The notes: generated by a model from the sequence alone, not told the origin. A DNA stretch of 64,000 nt from Granulosicoccus sp. (GCA_023301725.1 JALZUD010000055.1:1-64000); one strand, 5' to 3'; positions 48,664 through 58,171 are shown, numbered from the stretch's first letter. A program made the numbers and translations.

Positions 48664-48936
48664 ATGCCGACACACCAATTAGCTAACAGTCTTAAGACAG
48701 TAGCCAGAGCTCTGGGGCTAGTGGTGATATTGGCTTGTGTGGCTACATCAGGCCCAGCCTATGCAAATGGGGCGAGCAATGAAAAACAGGCAGCTTCGCA
48801 AGCGCTAAAGGAAAATGGCGGCTCCGGAGAAGTTCTGGGTGTATCGAAAGAAAAAAACAGCAGGGGCAAAAGCGTTTTTGCTGTAAAAATAATTGAAAAT
48901 GGTCGAGTACGCGTTATACGCATCCCACAAAACTGA
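48664..48936 (+). CDS. Small periplasmic PepSY-like protein
   Basis: A 90-residue protein with a signal peptide (LGLVVILACVATSGPAYA, mature end near residue 35). The mature part EKQAASQALKENGGSGEVLGVSKEKNSRGKSVFAVKIIENGRVRVIRI is one PepSY-like unit: a helix then a beta-hairpin. Such genes often precede two-component systems, as here with the regulator 63 bases downstream; the protein may modulate the sensor or a protease (inference). The gene is short but well formed, and its codon pattern looks like its neighbours. Confidence 0.75.
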   Translation: MPTHQLANSLKTVARALGLVVILACVATSGPAYANGASNEKQAASQALKENGGSGEVLGVSKEKNSRGKSVFAVKIIENGRVRVIRIPQN

Positions 48937-48999
48937 TTTATCTGGCAAGGTTTTTGTGACTGATATGCACAGCATTCGCATTCACACGGCTTTATAGTT

Positions 49000-49686
49000 A
49001 TGCGCGCACTTATCGTAGAAGACGAACCCACTTTGCGTGAGCAGCTAGTAGCCGCCCTGCGTGAACAAGGATTTGCCATCGACCAAGCTGCAGACGGAAT
49101 AGAGGGGCTATACCTGGCGGAAAACATGCCAATAGACTTCGCCATTATTGACCTGGGTTTGCCGGGCCGTGATGGCTTGTCACTCATTCAGAACCTGCGC
49201 AAAAAGAACCACAACTATCCGGTTCTGATCCTGACTGCGCGCGACACCTGGCAAGACAAGGTTGATGGTCTTGAAGCTGGCGCCGACGACTACCTCACAA
49301 AACCCTTTCACATGGAAGAGCTACTCGCACGTACCCGCGCCCTGCTTCGGCGAACAGGCGGGTGGAGCGAATCGTTACTGAAATTCAACAGATTAACTAT
49401 TGATACCAGAGCACAGCAGGTAAAAGTTGACGACCTACAGATTGAACTAACGGCATACGAATATCGTGTGCTTGCCTATCTAGCCACTCATGGTGGTGAA
49501 GTGATCAGTAAAGCCACATTGCTCGACCATCTGTACGATGAAGACACCGACCGTGATCCGAACATTCTGGAAGTGTTCATCCGCAGACTACGCCAAAAAC
49601 TGGACAAGGATAAATCCTTAAACCCGATTGAGACACTGCGAGGTCGTGGTTACCGACTGGCGCTTGAGCGAAGTAGTAGTGAGTAG
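49000..49686 (+). CDS. OmpR/PhoP family response regulator
   Basis: A 228-residue DNA-binding regulator. The receiver (1-120) has VEDEP, the phospho-acceptor in FAIIDLGLPGRDG (about D51), LILTARD and the Lys in DYLTKPFHMEELLAR; the C-terminal winged helix (about 125-225) shows LTAYEYRVLAYLATHGGEVISKATLLDHLY and NILEVFIRRLRQKLD. It resembles PhoP/QseB. The cognate kinase gene begins 42 bases downstream. Targets are unknown, but the envelope genes just upstream are obvious candidates. Confidence 0.93.
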   Translation: MRALIVEDEPTLREQLVAALREQGFAIDQAADGIEGLYLAENMPIDFAIIDLGLPGRDGLSLIQNLRKKNHNYPVLILTARDTWQDKVDGLEAGADDYLTKPFHMEELLARTRALLRRTGGWSESLLKFNRLTIDTRAQQVKVDDLQIELTAYEYRVLAYLATHGGEVISKATLLDHLYDEDTDRDPNILEVFIRRLRQKLDKDKSLNPIETLRGRGYRLALERSSSE

Positions 49687-49728
49687 CCCTGAACTGTTTG
49701 AAACACGCTTGAGAAATAATCAAAGCTG

Positions 49729-51063
49729 ATGCAGTCAATTACTTCACGACTGATCATTGGCACTAGTGTCTTCATTGCCATCTTCATCGTACTACTGGCG
49801 CTGTCTATTTCCTGGTCGGTTCGCGAGCGCGCAACAATGGCACGCTTTGACGCCCTAAAAGGTGTGGTTTACGGCATTCTTGGTGCAACAGACATCGATG
49901 AAAATGCAAATGTATCAGTAACCGCGGCAATCTTGCCCGATGAAAATCTCAACAGTTTCAATTCGAACCTCTACGCCGAGATCATTAGCAACGATCGCTC
50001 AACATTGTGGCAGAGCAATTCAACTATAGAGGCGCTGCCAGAAACGAGTATTCGCCCGATCAACGACTGGATGTTCGAAAAAGTTGCAGGCCTTGGCGGC
50101 ACAGAACTACTCCGTGTTCAGTACGTGATTGCCTGGGAGCTGCGAAATGGTGAGGAACTTCCGTTCATCATCCATGTGGCAGAAGATGTCGAAGACTTGA
50201 GCAGCCAGCTTGCACGTTTTGACCGAGTACTCTGGCTCTCACTGCTGGCAGCGGCACCAATACTACCCTTCGTACAATTTCTCATGCTACGCATATCACT
50301 GCGACCACTACGTGCTATCAGTCAGGAAATAGATGAAATTGAAAAAGGCAGTAGAGACGCGCTGAGCAATGAGGTACCTACAGAATTAAGACCACTGACT
50401 GGTGGGCTCAATGCATTGTTAGCCACCGAACGAACGCGCCGTGAGCAATACCGCAACCTGCTTGGTGATCTGAGCCATAATCTGAAAACACCTCTTTCAG
50501 TGTTACATAACATCGGCGAAAAAGACGCACAATCAGGTGATAGCATTCTGCAACAAACACAACTGATGCAAAGCTCGCTGGAGCGATATGCAAAACGAGC
50601 CACCATTAGAAGTTCGCGCTACTTGTCTCCCTCAATTCAAGTGCGTCCGGTTGTCAATCGCCTCACCCAGTCTCTAAACAAACTCTACGATACAAACACT
50701 GTTAACTTCACAGTAAAGCTTAGCGATGAATTCTCAGCGCGTATTGATGAAGCCGACTTACTGGAAGTGCTCGGTAACCTACTAGAGAATGCGTGTAAAT
50801 ACGGAGCCTCCCAAGTAGACATTACACTAACGCCCTCTGGCGATACTCTGAGTATTGAGGACAACGGTCCAGGTTGGCCAGATGGCGATCTGGATCAATT
50901 CTTACAACGTGGTGTAAGAGCCGATACCCAAACGCTAGGTCAAGGCATCGGTCTGGCCGCAGCTAATCAGATAATGCACGCTTATGGTGGAACTCTGAAA
51001 CTGTTTCGAGTGGCGACAGGTGGCGCCAGAGTACAGCTGCACTTTGCTCAGGGCACAAGCTAG
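49729..51063 (+). CDS. Sensor histidine kinase (PhoQ-like)
   Basis: A 444-residue inner-membrane kinase. Helix 1 (about 8-30) and helix 2 (about 166-186) enclose a periplasmic sensor domain; a HAMP-like segment follows, then the H-box LGDLSHNLKTPLSVLHNIGE (His about 249), N-box VLGNLLENACKYG, G1 EDNGPGWP and G2 LGQGIGLAAANQIM. It is the partner of the regulator just upstream, from which it is separated by 42 bases. The sensor domain matches no family I can name, so PhoQ-like describes layout only. Confidence 0.92.
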   Translation: MQSITSRLIIGTSVFIAIFIVLLALSISWSVRERATMARFDALKGVVYGILGATDIDENANVSVTAAILPDENLNSFNSNLYAEIISNDRSTLWQSNSTIEALPETSIRPINDWMFEKVAGLGGTELLRVQYVIAWELRNGEELPFIIHVAEDVEDLSSQLARFDRVLWLSLLAAAPILPFVQFLMLRISLRPLRAISQEIDEIEKGSRDALSNEVPTELRPLTGGLNALLATERTRREQYRNLLGDLSHNLKTPLSVLHNIGEKDAQSGDSILQQTQLMQSSLERYAKRATIRSSRYLSPSIQVRPVVNRLTQSLNKLYDTNTVNFTVKLSDEFSARIDEADLLEVLGNLLENACKYGASQVDITLTPSGDTLSIEDNGPGWPDGDLDQFLQRGVRADTQTLGQGIGLAAANQIMHAYGGTLKLFRVATGGARVQLHFAQGTS

Positions 51064-51071
51064 TGTACGGC

Positions 51072-51103
51072 GACCTTCAAAGCGTTTGAACGCTTTGAAG
51101 GTC
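51072..51103. terminator. Perfect 15-bp palindrome between convergent genes
   Basis: GACCTTCAAAGCGTT-TG-AACGCTTTGAAGGTC is perfectly self-complementary apart from the central two bases. It lies 8 bases past the kinase stop and 21 bases before the methyltransferase stop. Neither strand has a T-run, so it is not a standard terminator but may protect both transcript ends. Confidence 0.5.
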
Positions 51104-51124
51104 AAAGTAAACTAGAACCGCGCA

Positions 51125-51967
51125 TCACGGGTAGGCAATGATATAACCCAGCCAACAAGCGTAGTCTTCGGCCTGATCAGTGGCCACGTATTCATCCAGA
51201 GCCTCATCGGTCTTTGGATCAAATTTTTGTCTATACACCACACTTTGACTGTAACCAGCTTCAGCTAGAATTTCGCGCAACTCACGCGCCCCCCAAACTC
51301 GCCATGTATAACTGAATGCTTTCTTTATCTTGGATTTATCAGGAAAATGAAAGTGTATGTGGCACTTGAGTTCATTGGTAATAGCATTGAACTCCGCCTG
51401 GTCCCAGATGTATTTGAAACCATCCACTTTACGTTTTTCCTTTTGTGTCTGGTAACACTCTGAGCCACCGAACACATCGAGAAACAACAATCCATCATCA
51501 TTAAGCGCCGCACGTGTACGCTTAAAGTACTCAAGCATGGTGGCGCGCTCTTGAAAAAACCAATAGCTGAAATTGTAGGCTTGCAGAATATCAACCTTGT
51601 CAGTTTTTACTTTCAACACATCGTCTTCTATAAGCTCGATACGTTGCTTCTGACCTTCAGTCAGCTTGGCGATATTGTGCGCCTCACTCCAATCGAGCAC
51701 CTCTTTATCAAAATCAACAGCGATAGCTGTATTAGACTTGCGTCGGCGCACCCATTGGCAGGAAGAGATCGCAGTGCCTGCAAAATCTTCACGCATGCTA
51801 GAGGGTTTTTTACCCCGGATTTGCTTAAACGTTTTATCAATAAAGTCCAGTTCAAAATCCGGGTTCTGAACAGAGGCCTGGTACAGGAGATGTCTATCTG
51901 CTGTGTCAGCCATAGTTGGTGCTGTATCAACCATGCCTGGCTTGCTTTTTTTCTTCGCGGAGCCCAT
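51125..51967 (-). CDS. Class I SAM-dependent methyltransferase
   Basis: A 280-residue cytoplasmic protein with a Rossmann methyltransferase core: MREDFAGTAISSCQWVRR (motif I position), TAIAVDFDKEVLDWSEAHN (motif II acidic loop), RIELIEDDVLKVKTDKVDILQAYNFSYWFF (motifs III-IV) and LNDDGLLFLDVFGG. The N-terminus is a Lys-rich tail (MGSAKKKSKPG). It is distant from UbiE, Cfa and other families I know, so the substrate is open. It is a single gene after yadH with an 82-base gap. Confidence 0.8.
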   Translation of the reverse strand: MGSAKKKSKPGMVDTAPTMADTADRHLLYQASVQNPDFELDFIDKTFKQIRGKKPSSMREDFAGTAISSCQWVRRRKSNTAIAVDFDKEVLDWSEAHNIAKLTEGQKQRIELIEDDVLKVKTDKVDILQAYNFSYWFFQERATMLEYFKRTRAALNDDGLLFLDVFGGSECYQTQKEKRKVDGFKYIWDQAEFNAITNELKCHIHFHFPDKSKIKKAFSYTWRVWGARELREILAEAGYSQSVVYRQKFDPKTDEALDEYVATDQAEDYACWLGYIIAYP

Positions 51968-52049
51968 ACGCTCAAACCCGTTATGTGTGACTGAAGTTGG
52001 GACGCAAGTCTACACGCTGCAGTGCACTTACGTACTTTTAGGTTTTGAT

Positions 52050-52919
52050 TTAGCTTTTTATGCCCACCCCTTTGTTCAGCAGCCACATAGCCAAGCTGCC
52101 CAAGATACCTATAAACAGCAGTATGACCAAAAAACTTGTCCAGATCGGAATATCGCTGGTGCCCAGTATGCCGTACCGAAATCCATTAACCATATACAGC
52201 ACGGGATTGAACATAGAAGCCGTTTGCCAAAAAGACGGCAATAACCCTATGGAGTAGAACACGCCACCAAGATACGTCAATGGCGTCAATATGAAATTTG
52301 GCACTATCGAGATGTCATCGAAAGACTTGGCGAACACAGCATTGATCAGACCTCCCAGCGAGAACATCATCGACGTGAGTACAGCTACGGCAATTGTGAT
52401 TAACGGATGAACAGGATTGATGTCTGAGAACAACAGTGAAACAGCACCTACCAAAGAGCCAACCAGTAATCCTCGCGCCATGCCACCCACTACATAGCCC
52501 ACAAGAATGGTCAAGTTACTCACAGGTGACACCAACAGCTCTTCGATGTAGTTCTGCATTTTTGAACTGAAAAAAGAACTCACTACATTGGCATATGAAT
52601 TAATAATCACAGACATCATGATGATGCCTGGCACAATGAAATCGATGTACCGAAAGCCACCCATATCACTGATGCGCGAACCAATAAGGCTGCCAAAAAT
52701 GAGCATGTACAGCACCGCATTGATGGAAGGCGGAACGATAGTCTGAACCCAGATTCGTGTAAATCGTCGAATCTCCTTACGAACTATCGTCTGTAAAGCA
52801 ATACGATTTATTGCACCAAGATTTAACGGCTCACGCGTGTTATCACTTGCACTAGAAGCAAAATTCGTGTCTATGTGGGTCTCTGGCAGCGTCTCTTGTG
52901 CGTTGTTTTCAGTACTCAT
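52050..52919 (-). CDS. yadH: ABC-2 type transporter permease (YadH-like)
   Basis: A 289-residue permease with six membrane helices. After a polar N-terminus it shows TIVRKEIRRFTRIWVQTIVPPSINAVLYMLIFGSLIG, QNYIEELLVSPVSNLTILVGYVVGG and FILTPLTYLGGVFYSIGLLP, the ABC-2 signature. Its start overlaps the ATPase stop by 4 bases. The pair matches E. coli YadG-YadH, an exporter of unknown cargo. It is longer than YadH by about 30 N-terminal residues. Confidence 0.9.
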   Translation of the reverse strand: MSTENNAQETLPETHIDTNFASSASDNTREPLNLGAINRIALQTIVRKEIRRFTRIWVQTIVPPSINAVLYMLIFGSLIGSRISDMGGFRYIDFIVPGIIMMSVIINSYANVVSSFFSSKMQNYIEELLVSPVSNLTILVGYVVGGMARGLLVGSLVGAVSLLFSDINPVHPLITIAVAVLTSMMFSLGGLINAVFAKSFDDISIVPNFILTPLTYLGGVFYSIGLLPSFWQTASMFNPVLYMVNGFRYGILGTSDIPIWTSFLVILLFIGILGSLAMWLLNKGVGIKS

Positions 52920-53845
52920 GAGGCTGGCGAATCCTTTTGGCTAACAAGACGCATGAAAAATTCTTCCAGACGATTGCTCTTGTTGCGCAAGCTGGTAACT
53001 TCAATACCCTGCTCCGTTAATTGTTTAAACAGCTCGTTCACTGTTTCACCTTTTGGCACGTCAACCTCCAACCGCTGAGCATCCCGCACTCGAATAGTAA
53101 ATGGTGGGAGTTCTGGTGCTTGTTCTTGATGCCCGCGGGTATCTAGCACGAAGGTCTCCAGCATAGATCGGCTGAGCAGTTGGGCAACCGCACCCTGCTC
53201 AACTATTTCGCCATGATCAATGATGGCAACGTTACGACACAAAGCTTCCGCCTCTTCCAGATAGTGTGTTGTAAGAATAATAGTGGTGCCATGTTGCTCA
53301 TTGAGTTCTGTCAGAAACTGCCACATTGAGCGTCTAATTTCCAGATCTACACCAGCTGTGGGCTCATCGAGTATGAGTAATCTGGGTTCATGCATTAATG
53401 CGCGCGCAATCATCAAACGACGTTTCATACCGCCCGAAAGTTCACGTGCTGGAGATTTGCATTTTTGCCACAGGTCAAGCTTCTTCAGATAATACTCAGC
53501 GCGCCGCAACGCCTCCGGCCGAGGAATTCCGTTGTAACCTGCAACATTGAGCACGGTAGGTAGAACCGGTTCGAACACATTGAAGTTAAATTCTTGCGGC
53601 ACCAGACCAATGCTGGCTTTCGCTGCCTCTTTTTGCAGGTCGATGTCGTAGTCAAACACCTTCACACTACCGGCGCTTTTATTGACCAATGAGCAGATGA
53701 TTCCGATGGCTGTGGATTTTCCAGCGCCATTGGGACCCAACAACGCGAAGAAATCGCCCTCGGGGACTGTTAAATCAATACCTTTGAGTGCCTGCATGTC
53801 GGCACCGTAAGTTTTTTTAAGACCGTTTATGGTCAGGGCATTCAT
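52916..53845 (-). CDS. yadG: ABC transporter ATP-binding protein (YadG-like)
   Basis: A 309-residue ATPase from the ATG at 53845 (MNALTINGLKKTYGADMQALK); the ORF track adds 13 codons from a TTG. Walker A GPNGAGKST (about 37-45), Q-loop LVPQEFNFNVFE, signature ELSGGMKRRLMIARALMHEP and Walker B LLILDEPTAGVD are all present, with the C-terminal extension seen in ABC-2 drivers. The Q-loop segment FNFNVFEP is characteristic of YadG. It is coupled to the permease gene downstream. Confidence 0.92.
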   Translation of the reverse strand: MNALTINGLKKTYGADMQALKGIDLTVPEGDFFALLGPNGAGKSTAIGIICSLVNKSAGSVKVFDYDIDLQKEAAKASIGLVPQEFNFNVFEPVLPTVLNVAGYNGIPRPEALRRAEYYLKKLDLWQKCKSPARELSGGMKRRLMIARALMHEPRLLILDEPTAGVDLEIRRSMWQFLTELNEQHGTTIILTTHYLEEAEALCRNVAIIDHGEIVEQGAVAQLLSRSMLETFVLDTRGHQEQAPELPPFTIRVRDAQRLEVDVPKGETVNELFKQLTEQGIEVTSLRNKSNRLEEFFMRLVSQKDSPAS

Positions 53846-53946
53846 GAGCACAACGTTCACGTCGGGGGCTTTACAGTTTATCAACTATCAAAGCGGCTCA
53901 CCGCTATTCGCACACCCCAAGCAGTTTATTCGCTCATCAAAGATAA

Positions 53947-55044
53947 CTAGAGCTCGCTGCCATCACTCTCTGATACCGCCTCTTGGGAAGGATACAACAA
54001 GCGGTGAGCTGCTTCATAGCGTCGATAATTTGCCTGAACTTTGCGCACATAGGCTTGAGTCTCGGCAAATGGGGGGATTCCGTCGTAGCGCCGCACGTTG
54101 CCAGGTCCCGCGTTATAAGCGGCCAGAACCAATTCGATGCTGTTAAATTCCTTTTGTAGAGACGCAAGATAACTTATCCCACCTTTGAGATTTTGTTGCG
54201 GATCAAGTGGGTCACTGACTTTGAGCCAGGTAGCAGTATCAGGCATCAGTTGCATTAAACCTTGAGCACCAACAACCGATAGCGCTTTGTCGTTAAAGCA
54301 CGATTCTTCGGCAATGACCGCTTTTATCAGCCGTGCATCAACATCGTAGCGATCAGCTAAGAGGTAGATCGTCTCCATGTAGCGATCCGCGCGCTTGGCT
54401 ACTGCCTGTGGTGACAACCCCATACATCGAACGCGGGCAATGGGTTGGCTGCTCGCTTCGCCGCCTTGTAGATCACGCCAGGTTACCAATGGTGCCCAAG
54501 CTCCGGGAGCATCAAAAGGCGAACGCTTTGTTCTCTTGTAAGTTCGGATATCCGGGAAACCCACCCCCTGAAAGCCGTTAATCGTCGTTTGTCGAAGTCC
54601 GTTTTGGGACTCATGTTGCGTCGCTACCTCACGCACACCGTCCATTAAACTTACAGGTGTCAGCCAAAGCTGGCTGTCGAGATCAGCCAAGACATTGGAT
54701 ACCATGTCGCTATCAGCGAAACTGGCCAGCCTAAGACGAATCTTGAAATCGTTGAATACTGTGTTTCCAAGGGCAACGGGGAATAACTCGACGGTGCCTC
54801 GGAGCGGCTCAGACAGATTGCTGCCTTGAGCAGAGTCAACGCCAGCTGCCGGAAGCGCCGTTGAAAGCACCAAAGGTGTGTCAGTTTGCACCCCTGATAC
54901 AGGACCCTCTTTTTTACCCTCAACGCTTTTGTTTTGCACAGCTTGCGGATTGGAAAAACCTGTCAGTAACGCTGCGCATGCAACTGACAGCGCTAGGCGG
55001 CCAGCCCTAGCAAGCCTATTTGCCAGCTTTATTTGAAGCATCAT
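53947..55044 (-). CDS. Lytic transglycosylase (SLT domain)
   Basis: A 365-residue exported murein hydrolase that would cleave peptidoglycan to 1,6-anhydro products. The N-terminal hydrophobic segment (LARAGRLALSVACAALLTGFS) acts as signal or anchor; a non-conserved region (about 35-215) follows; the SLT domain runs from about 225 with catalytic Glu in IKAVIAEESCFN (about E244), GAQGLMQLMPDTATWL, NLKGGISYLASL and LVLAAYNAGPGNVRRY. The ORF track adds 27 codons; the double ATG at 55044 is the likely start. It follows the adenosyltransferase gene by 38 bases. Confidence 0.9.
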   Translation of the reverse strand: MMLQIKLANRLARAGRLALSVACAALLTGFSNPQAVQNKSVEGKKEGPVSGVQTDTPLVLSTALPAAGVDSAQGSNLSEPLRGTVELFPVALGNTVFNDFKIRLRLASFADSDMVSNVLADLDSQLWLTPVSLMDGVREVATQHESQNGLRQTTINGFQGVGFPDIRTYKRTKRSPFDAPGAWAPLVTWRDLQGGEASSQPIARVRCMGLSPQAVAKRADRYMETIYLLADRYDVDARLIKAVIAEESCFNDKALSVVGAQGLMQLMPDTATWLKVSDPLDPQQNLKGGISYLASLQKEFNSIELVLAAYNAGPGNVRRYDGIPPFAETQAYVRKVQANYRRYEAAHRLLYPSQEAVSESDGSEL

Positions 55045-55082
55045 CGATTCAGCGGTGCGGTGTTCACAGAAAGGCGATGCCC

Positions 55083-55652
55083 CTATTTGGAGCCTAAATC
55101 GACAGGTGCTCTGTCTTTTTGCCAAAGCACTTCACTGCCGCCGTCCGTGCGAGCTACGACTCTGGCAATGACGAACAACAGATCAGAAAGTCGATTCAGG
55201 TACTTCATACTGAACGGTGGAACGTCTTCACTGTGCTGCAATGTTACGACCAAGCGCTCTGCTCGCCGACATATCGTGCGCGCCACATGGATATTCGCAG
55301 CCGCAACGCTACCACCAGGCAATATGAAATCTTTTAGCGCGGGAAGCTCTTCATTGAAGTGGTCTAATGTGCTCTCTAGCCAATCGATGTGAGTTTGCTG
55401 GATTGCCTGATGGCCAGGTATGCACAACTCCCCACCCAGATCGAACAGATGGTGTTGAACTTCATGCAAAACAGCTTGGACTTCGCTTGGTACGCCATGA
55501 GCCAACACAAGGCCAACAACAGAATTGAGCTCGTCTGTTGTGCCGTAGGCAGCAACTCGCGTACTGTCTTTTTCAGTGCGACTTCCGTCGCCTAGCCCAG
55601 TGGTGCCGTTGTCACCAGTTCGGGTGTATATCTTGGAAAGACGGTTTCCCAT
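55083..55652 (-). CDS. PduO-type cob(I)alamin adenosyltransferase
   Basis: A 189-residue enzyme that transfers the adenosyl group of ATP to cob(I)alamin to make coenzyme B12. The N-terminal ATP loop KIYTRTGDNGTTGLGDGSRTEKDSTRVAAYGTTDELNS and the C-terminal helix RTICRRAERLVVTLQ...YLNRLSDLLFVIARV are the PduO/MMAB hallmarks. It implies use of adenosylcobalamin, made or imported elsewhere. It is transcribed divergently from hinT. Confidence 0.94.
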   Translation of the reverse strand: MGNRLSKIYTRTGDNGTTGLGDGSRTEKDSTRVAAYGTTDELNSVVGLVLAHGVPSEVQAVLHEVQHHLFDLGGELCIPGHQAIQQTHIDWLESTLDHFNEELPALKDFILPGGSVAAANIHVARTICRRAERLVVTLQHSEDVPPFSMKYLNRLSDLLFVIARVVARTDGGSEVLWQKDRAPVDLGSK

Positions 55653-55722
55653 TCGAGGCAGTTCCGAGGTTTAAATCACGTTCACAGTATAATCGTTTAC
55701 CCCCCCGGATTGAGGAATACTT

Positions 55723-56094
55723 GTGAGCGATAATAGAGACATTCAAGAAACCATTTTTAGCAAAATTATCAGGAAAGAATTGCCATCAGAGATGCTCTAT
55801 CAGGATGATCTAGTCACGGCCTTCCGCGACATCACTCCCCGATTACCCACCCATGTACTGATCGTCCCGAACCGGCATATTCCAACCGTTGACGACATTA
55901 CCGCTGACGATGAGGCCGCTATGGGTCGGATGCTGACGGTTGCCAGAAAAATTGCCCGCGATGAAGGTATAGATACCAACGGCTACCGCTTGATCATAAA
56001 CTGCGGCGAACACGGTCGCCAAGAAGTGCCCCACATTCACATGCACTTGCTAGGTGGCGGCGATGTTGGCCCCATGCTGGCCAAACGCGATTAG
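55723..56094 (+). CDS. hinT: HIT family purine nucleoside phosphoramidase
   Basis: A 123-residue histidine-triad hydrolase. [24 protein letters not shown] and the triad [14 protein letters not shown] (about residues 104-112) place it in the HinT branch, which hydrolyses AMP-lysine-type phosphoramidates. The start is a GTG after TTGAGGAA. Five bases separate it from the MoxR-type gene, so it may be co-transcribed, but no link in function is known. Confidence 0.94.
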   Translation: MSDNRDIQETIFSKIIRKELPSEMLYQDDLVTAFRDITPRLPTHVLIVPNRHIPTVDDITADDEAAMGRMLTVARKIARDEGIDTNGYRLIINCGEHGRQEVPHIHMHLLGGGDVGPMLAKRD

Positions 56095-56099
56095 CCGAT

Positions 56100-56936
56100 A
56101 TGTCAAATTACATCACCACCGACGATTTACAGATAGCTATTGATGCCGCACTAACGCTTGAGCGACCGCTGCTCATCAAAGGCGAACCCGGGACTGGAAA
56201 AACAGAGCTGGCACATGAAGTGTCTCGACGCCTCAAAGCCCCTTTGTACAGCTGGCATATCAAGTCAACAACCCGAGCACAACAGGGTCTTTATGAATAC
56301 GATGCTGTGTCACGATTGCGCGATTCGCAACTTGGCGATGACAAGGTCGCCGACATAGCAAACTATATCGTGAAAGGCGTTCTCTGGGAGGCCTTTGAAT
56401 CAGACGAACGAGCTGTGGTTCTTATCGATGAGATCGACAAAGCAGATATCGAATTTCCTAACGATTTGCTGCAAGAGCTGGACAAGATGTCTTTCGATGT
56501 TTACGAGACAAAGCAAACCATTAGCGCCAGCAAACGCCCACTTGTCATTATCACTAGCAACAATGAAAAAGAATTGCCCGATGCTTTTTTGCGGCGTTGT
56601 TTCTTTCACTACATCAGTTTCCCCGATAGAGACACCATGCAACGCATAGTGGAATCACACTTTCCGGCTATCAAACAAACCTTATTGAAAGCGGCAATGG
56701 ATGTGTTCTTTGACTTACGCGAAATACCCGGCTTAAAGAAAAAACCTTCAACCTCTGAATTGCTGGACTGGTTAAAGCTTCTGATCGCTGACGATCTTCC
56801 AGCAGAGGCACTGGGTGCTGATGACATCCGCACCGTACTGCCTCGTATGCATGGCGCTTTATTAAAAAACGAGCAGGATATCCATCTGTTTGAACGCGTC
56901 ATTTTCTTGCACAAGCAACAGCAGAACAGGCGCTGA
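56100..56936 (+). CDS. MoxR-family AAA+ ATPase
   Basis: A 278-residue AAA+ ATPase with Walker A KGEPGTGKTELAHEV (about 27-41), an insert YSWHIKSTTRAQQGLYEYDAV typical of the CoxD-like MoxR group, Walker B VVLIDEIDKADIEFPNDLL (about 104), sensor-1 LVIITSNNEKELPDAFLRRC and a C-terminal lid. Such proteins act as chaperones with a VWA partner to mature or insert metal cofactors. The VWA partner gene starts on the last base of this stop codon (TGATG). Which client it serves here is not evident. Confidence 0.92.
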   Translation: MSNYITTDDLQIAIDAALTLERPLLIKGEPGTGKTELAHEVSRRLKAPLYSWHIKSTTRAQQGLYEYDAVSRLRDSQLGDDKVADIANYIVKGVLWEAFESDERAVVLIDEIDKADIEFPNDLLQELDKMSFDVYETKQTISASKRPLVIITSNNEKELPDAFLRRCFFHYISFPDRDTMQRIVESHFPAIKQTLLKAAMDVFFDLREIPGLKKKPSTSELLDWLKLLIADDLPAEALGADDIRTVLPRMHGALLKNEQDIHLFERVIFLHKQQQNRR

Positions 56937-58162
56937 TGCTACTCGACTTCCATGACAAATTACGCGCTGCTGGCATTGCCGTCTCACTCAGTGAATGGCT
57001 GCTTCTCATGCGCGGTCTTAGCATGGGTCTGGGCACCCTTGACATTGATCGATTCTATGCATTTACGCGCTTAACACTGATAAAGAACGAAGCCTTGTAC
57101 GACCGATTCGATCAGGTGTTTTCACTCTATTGGAACGGACAAACGCAGGCCTTTAACGAACTGATTGACTCTCTAAAAACACCGATTCCGGAAGATTGGC
57201 TGCGCAAGCTCGATAAGGACGCACTCAGTGAAGAACAGAAAGCTCAAGTAGAGGCACTAGGCGGTTGGGACAAATTAATGGAAACCCTTGCAACACGACT
57301 TCAAGAGCAAAACGAAGAACATCATGGTGGTAGCCGCTGGATTGGCACCGGTGGCACCTCACCCTTTGGTCACAGTGGATTCAACCCGGAAGGCATTCGT
57401 ATTGGTGCTGCAGCAAAGCGTCAAGGCAAAGCTGTAAAGGTCTGGGAAAAACGTCAATACAAAGATCTGGATGGCACCACACAACTTGGCACGCGGAACT
57501 TTAAAATGGCGCTACGTAAACTTCGCCATCTTGCTCGTGATGGTCGACCAGATTCGCTTGATCTGGACACCACCATCCGTGCTACTGCCAAGAACGCTGG
57601 TCTACTTGATATTCACATGCGCGCTGAACGTCAAAACGCAATGAAGGTGCTCCTGTTAATTGATATTGGCGGGTCAATGGATCATCACGCAAAGATCAGT
57701 GAAATGCTGTTTTCCGCGGCAAGAACTGAATTCAAACGCCTTGACACCTTCTGGTTTCACAACTTTATTTATGAGCGTGTCTGGCAGCACAACGCAAGGC
57801 GTCACACGCAAAGCACAAGCACCGTGGAACTGATGCGATTGTTCGGCCGCGATCATCGACTCATCATCGTGGGCGATGCCACAATGAGTCCGTACGAAAT
57901 TGCCGTACCCGGAGGCAGCGTGGAACACTGGAATGAAGAGCCTGGCGCTTTATGGCTTAAGCGTTTGCAAAGCGTATTTCCCCATTGCGTCTGGCTGAAC
58001 CCTGAGGAGCAGCAGTGGTGGAACAGCACCCCATCAATACGAATGACTCAAGAACTCATGCAAAATCGCATGTACCCTCTGTCGCTTGATGGTTTGAGTG
58101 ATGCTATTAGCACATTGAAAACACCCATTAACCCCGTGTCGTTCAACGACAACAATGATTAG
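56936..58162 (+). CDS. VWA domain protein (CoxE-like)
   Basis: A 408-residue cytoplasmic protein with an N-terminal helical part, a His/Gly-rich loop (NEEHHGGSRWIGTGGTSPFGHSGF, about 122-145) and a C-terminal von Willebrand A domain with a MIDAS-like site LLLIDIGGSMDHH (about 240-252; DxGxS instead of the usual DxSxS). Family members, named from CoxE of CO dehydrogenase operons, work with the MoxR/CoxD ATPase encoded just upstream. No molybdenum hydroxylase genes are beside it, though moeA and mobA lie 5 kb away. Confidence 0.9.
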   Translation: MLLDFHDKLRAAGIAVSLSEWLLLMRGLSMGLGTLDIDRFYAFTRLTLIKNEALYDRFDQVFSLYWNGQTQAFNELIDSLKTPIPEDWLRKLDKDALSEEQKAQVEALGGWDKLMETLATRLQEQNEEHHGGSRWIGTGGTSPFGHSGFNPEGIRIGAAAKRQGKAVKVWEKRQYKDLDGTTQLGTRNFKMALRKLRHLARDGRPDSLDLDTTIRATAKNAGLLDIHMRAERQNAMKVLLLIDIGGSMDHHAKISEMLFSAARTEFKRLDTFWFHNFIYERVWQHNARRHTQSTSTVELMRLFGRDHRLIIVGDATMSPYEIAVPGGSVEHWNEEPGALWLKRLQSVFPHCVWLNPEEQQWWNSTPSIRMTQELMQNRMYPLSLDGLSDAISTLKTPINPVSFNDNND

Positions 58163-58171
58163 TTACAATTT

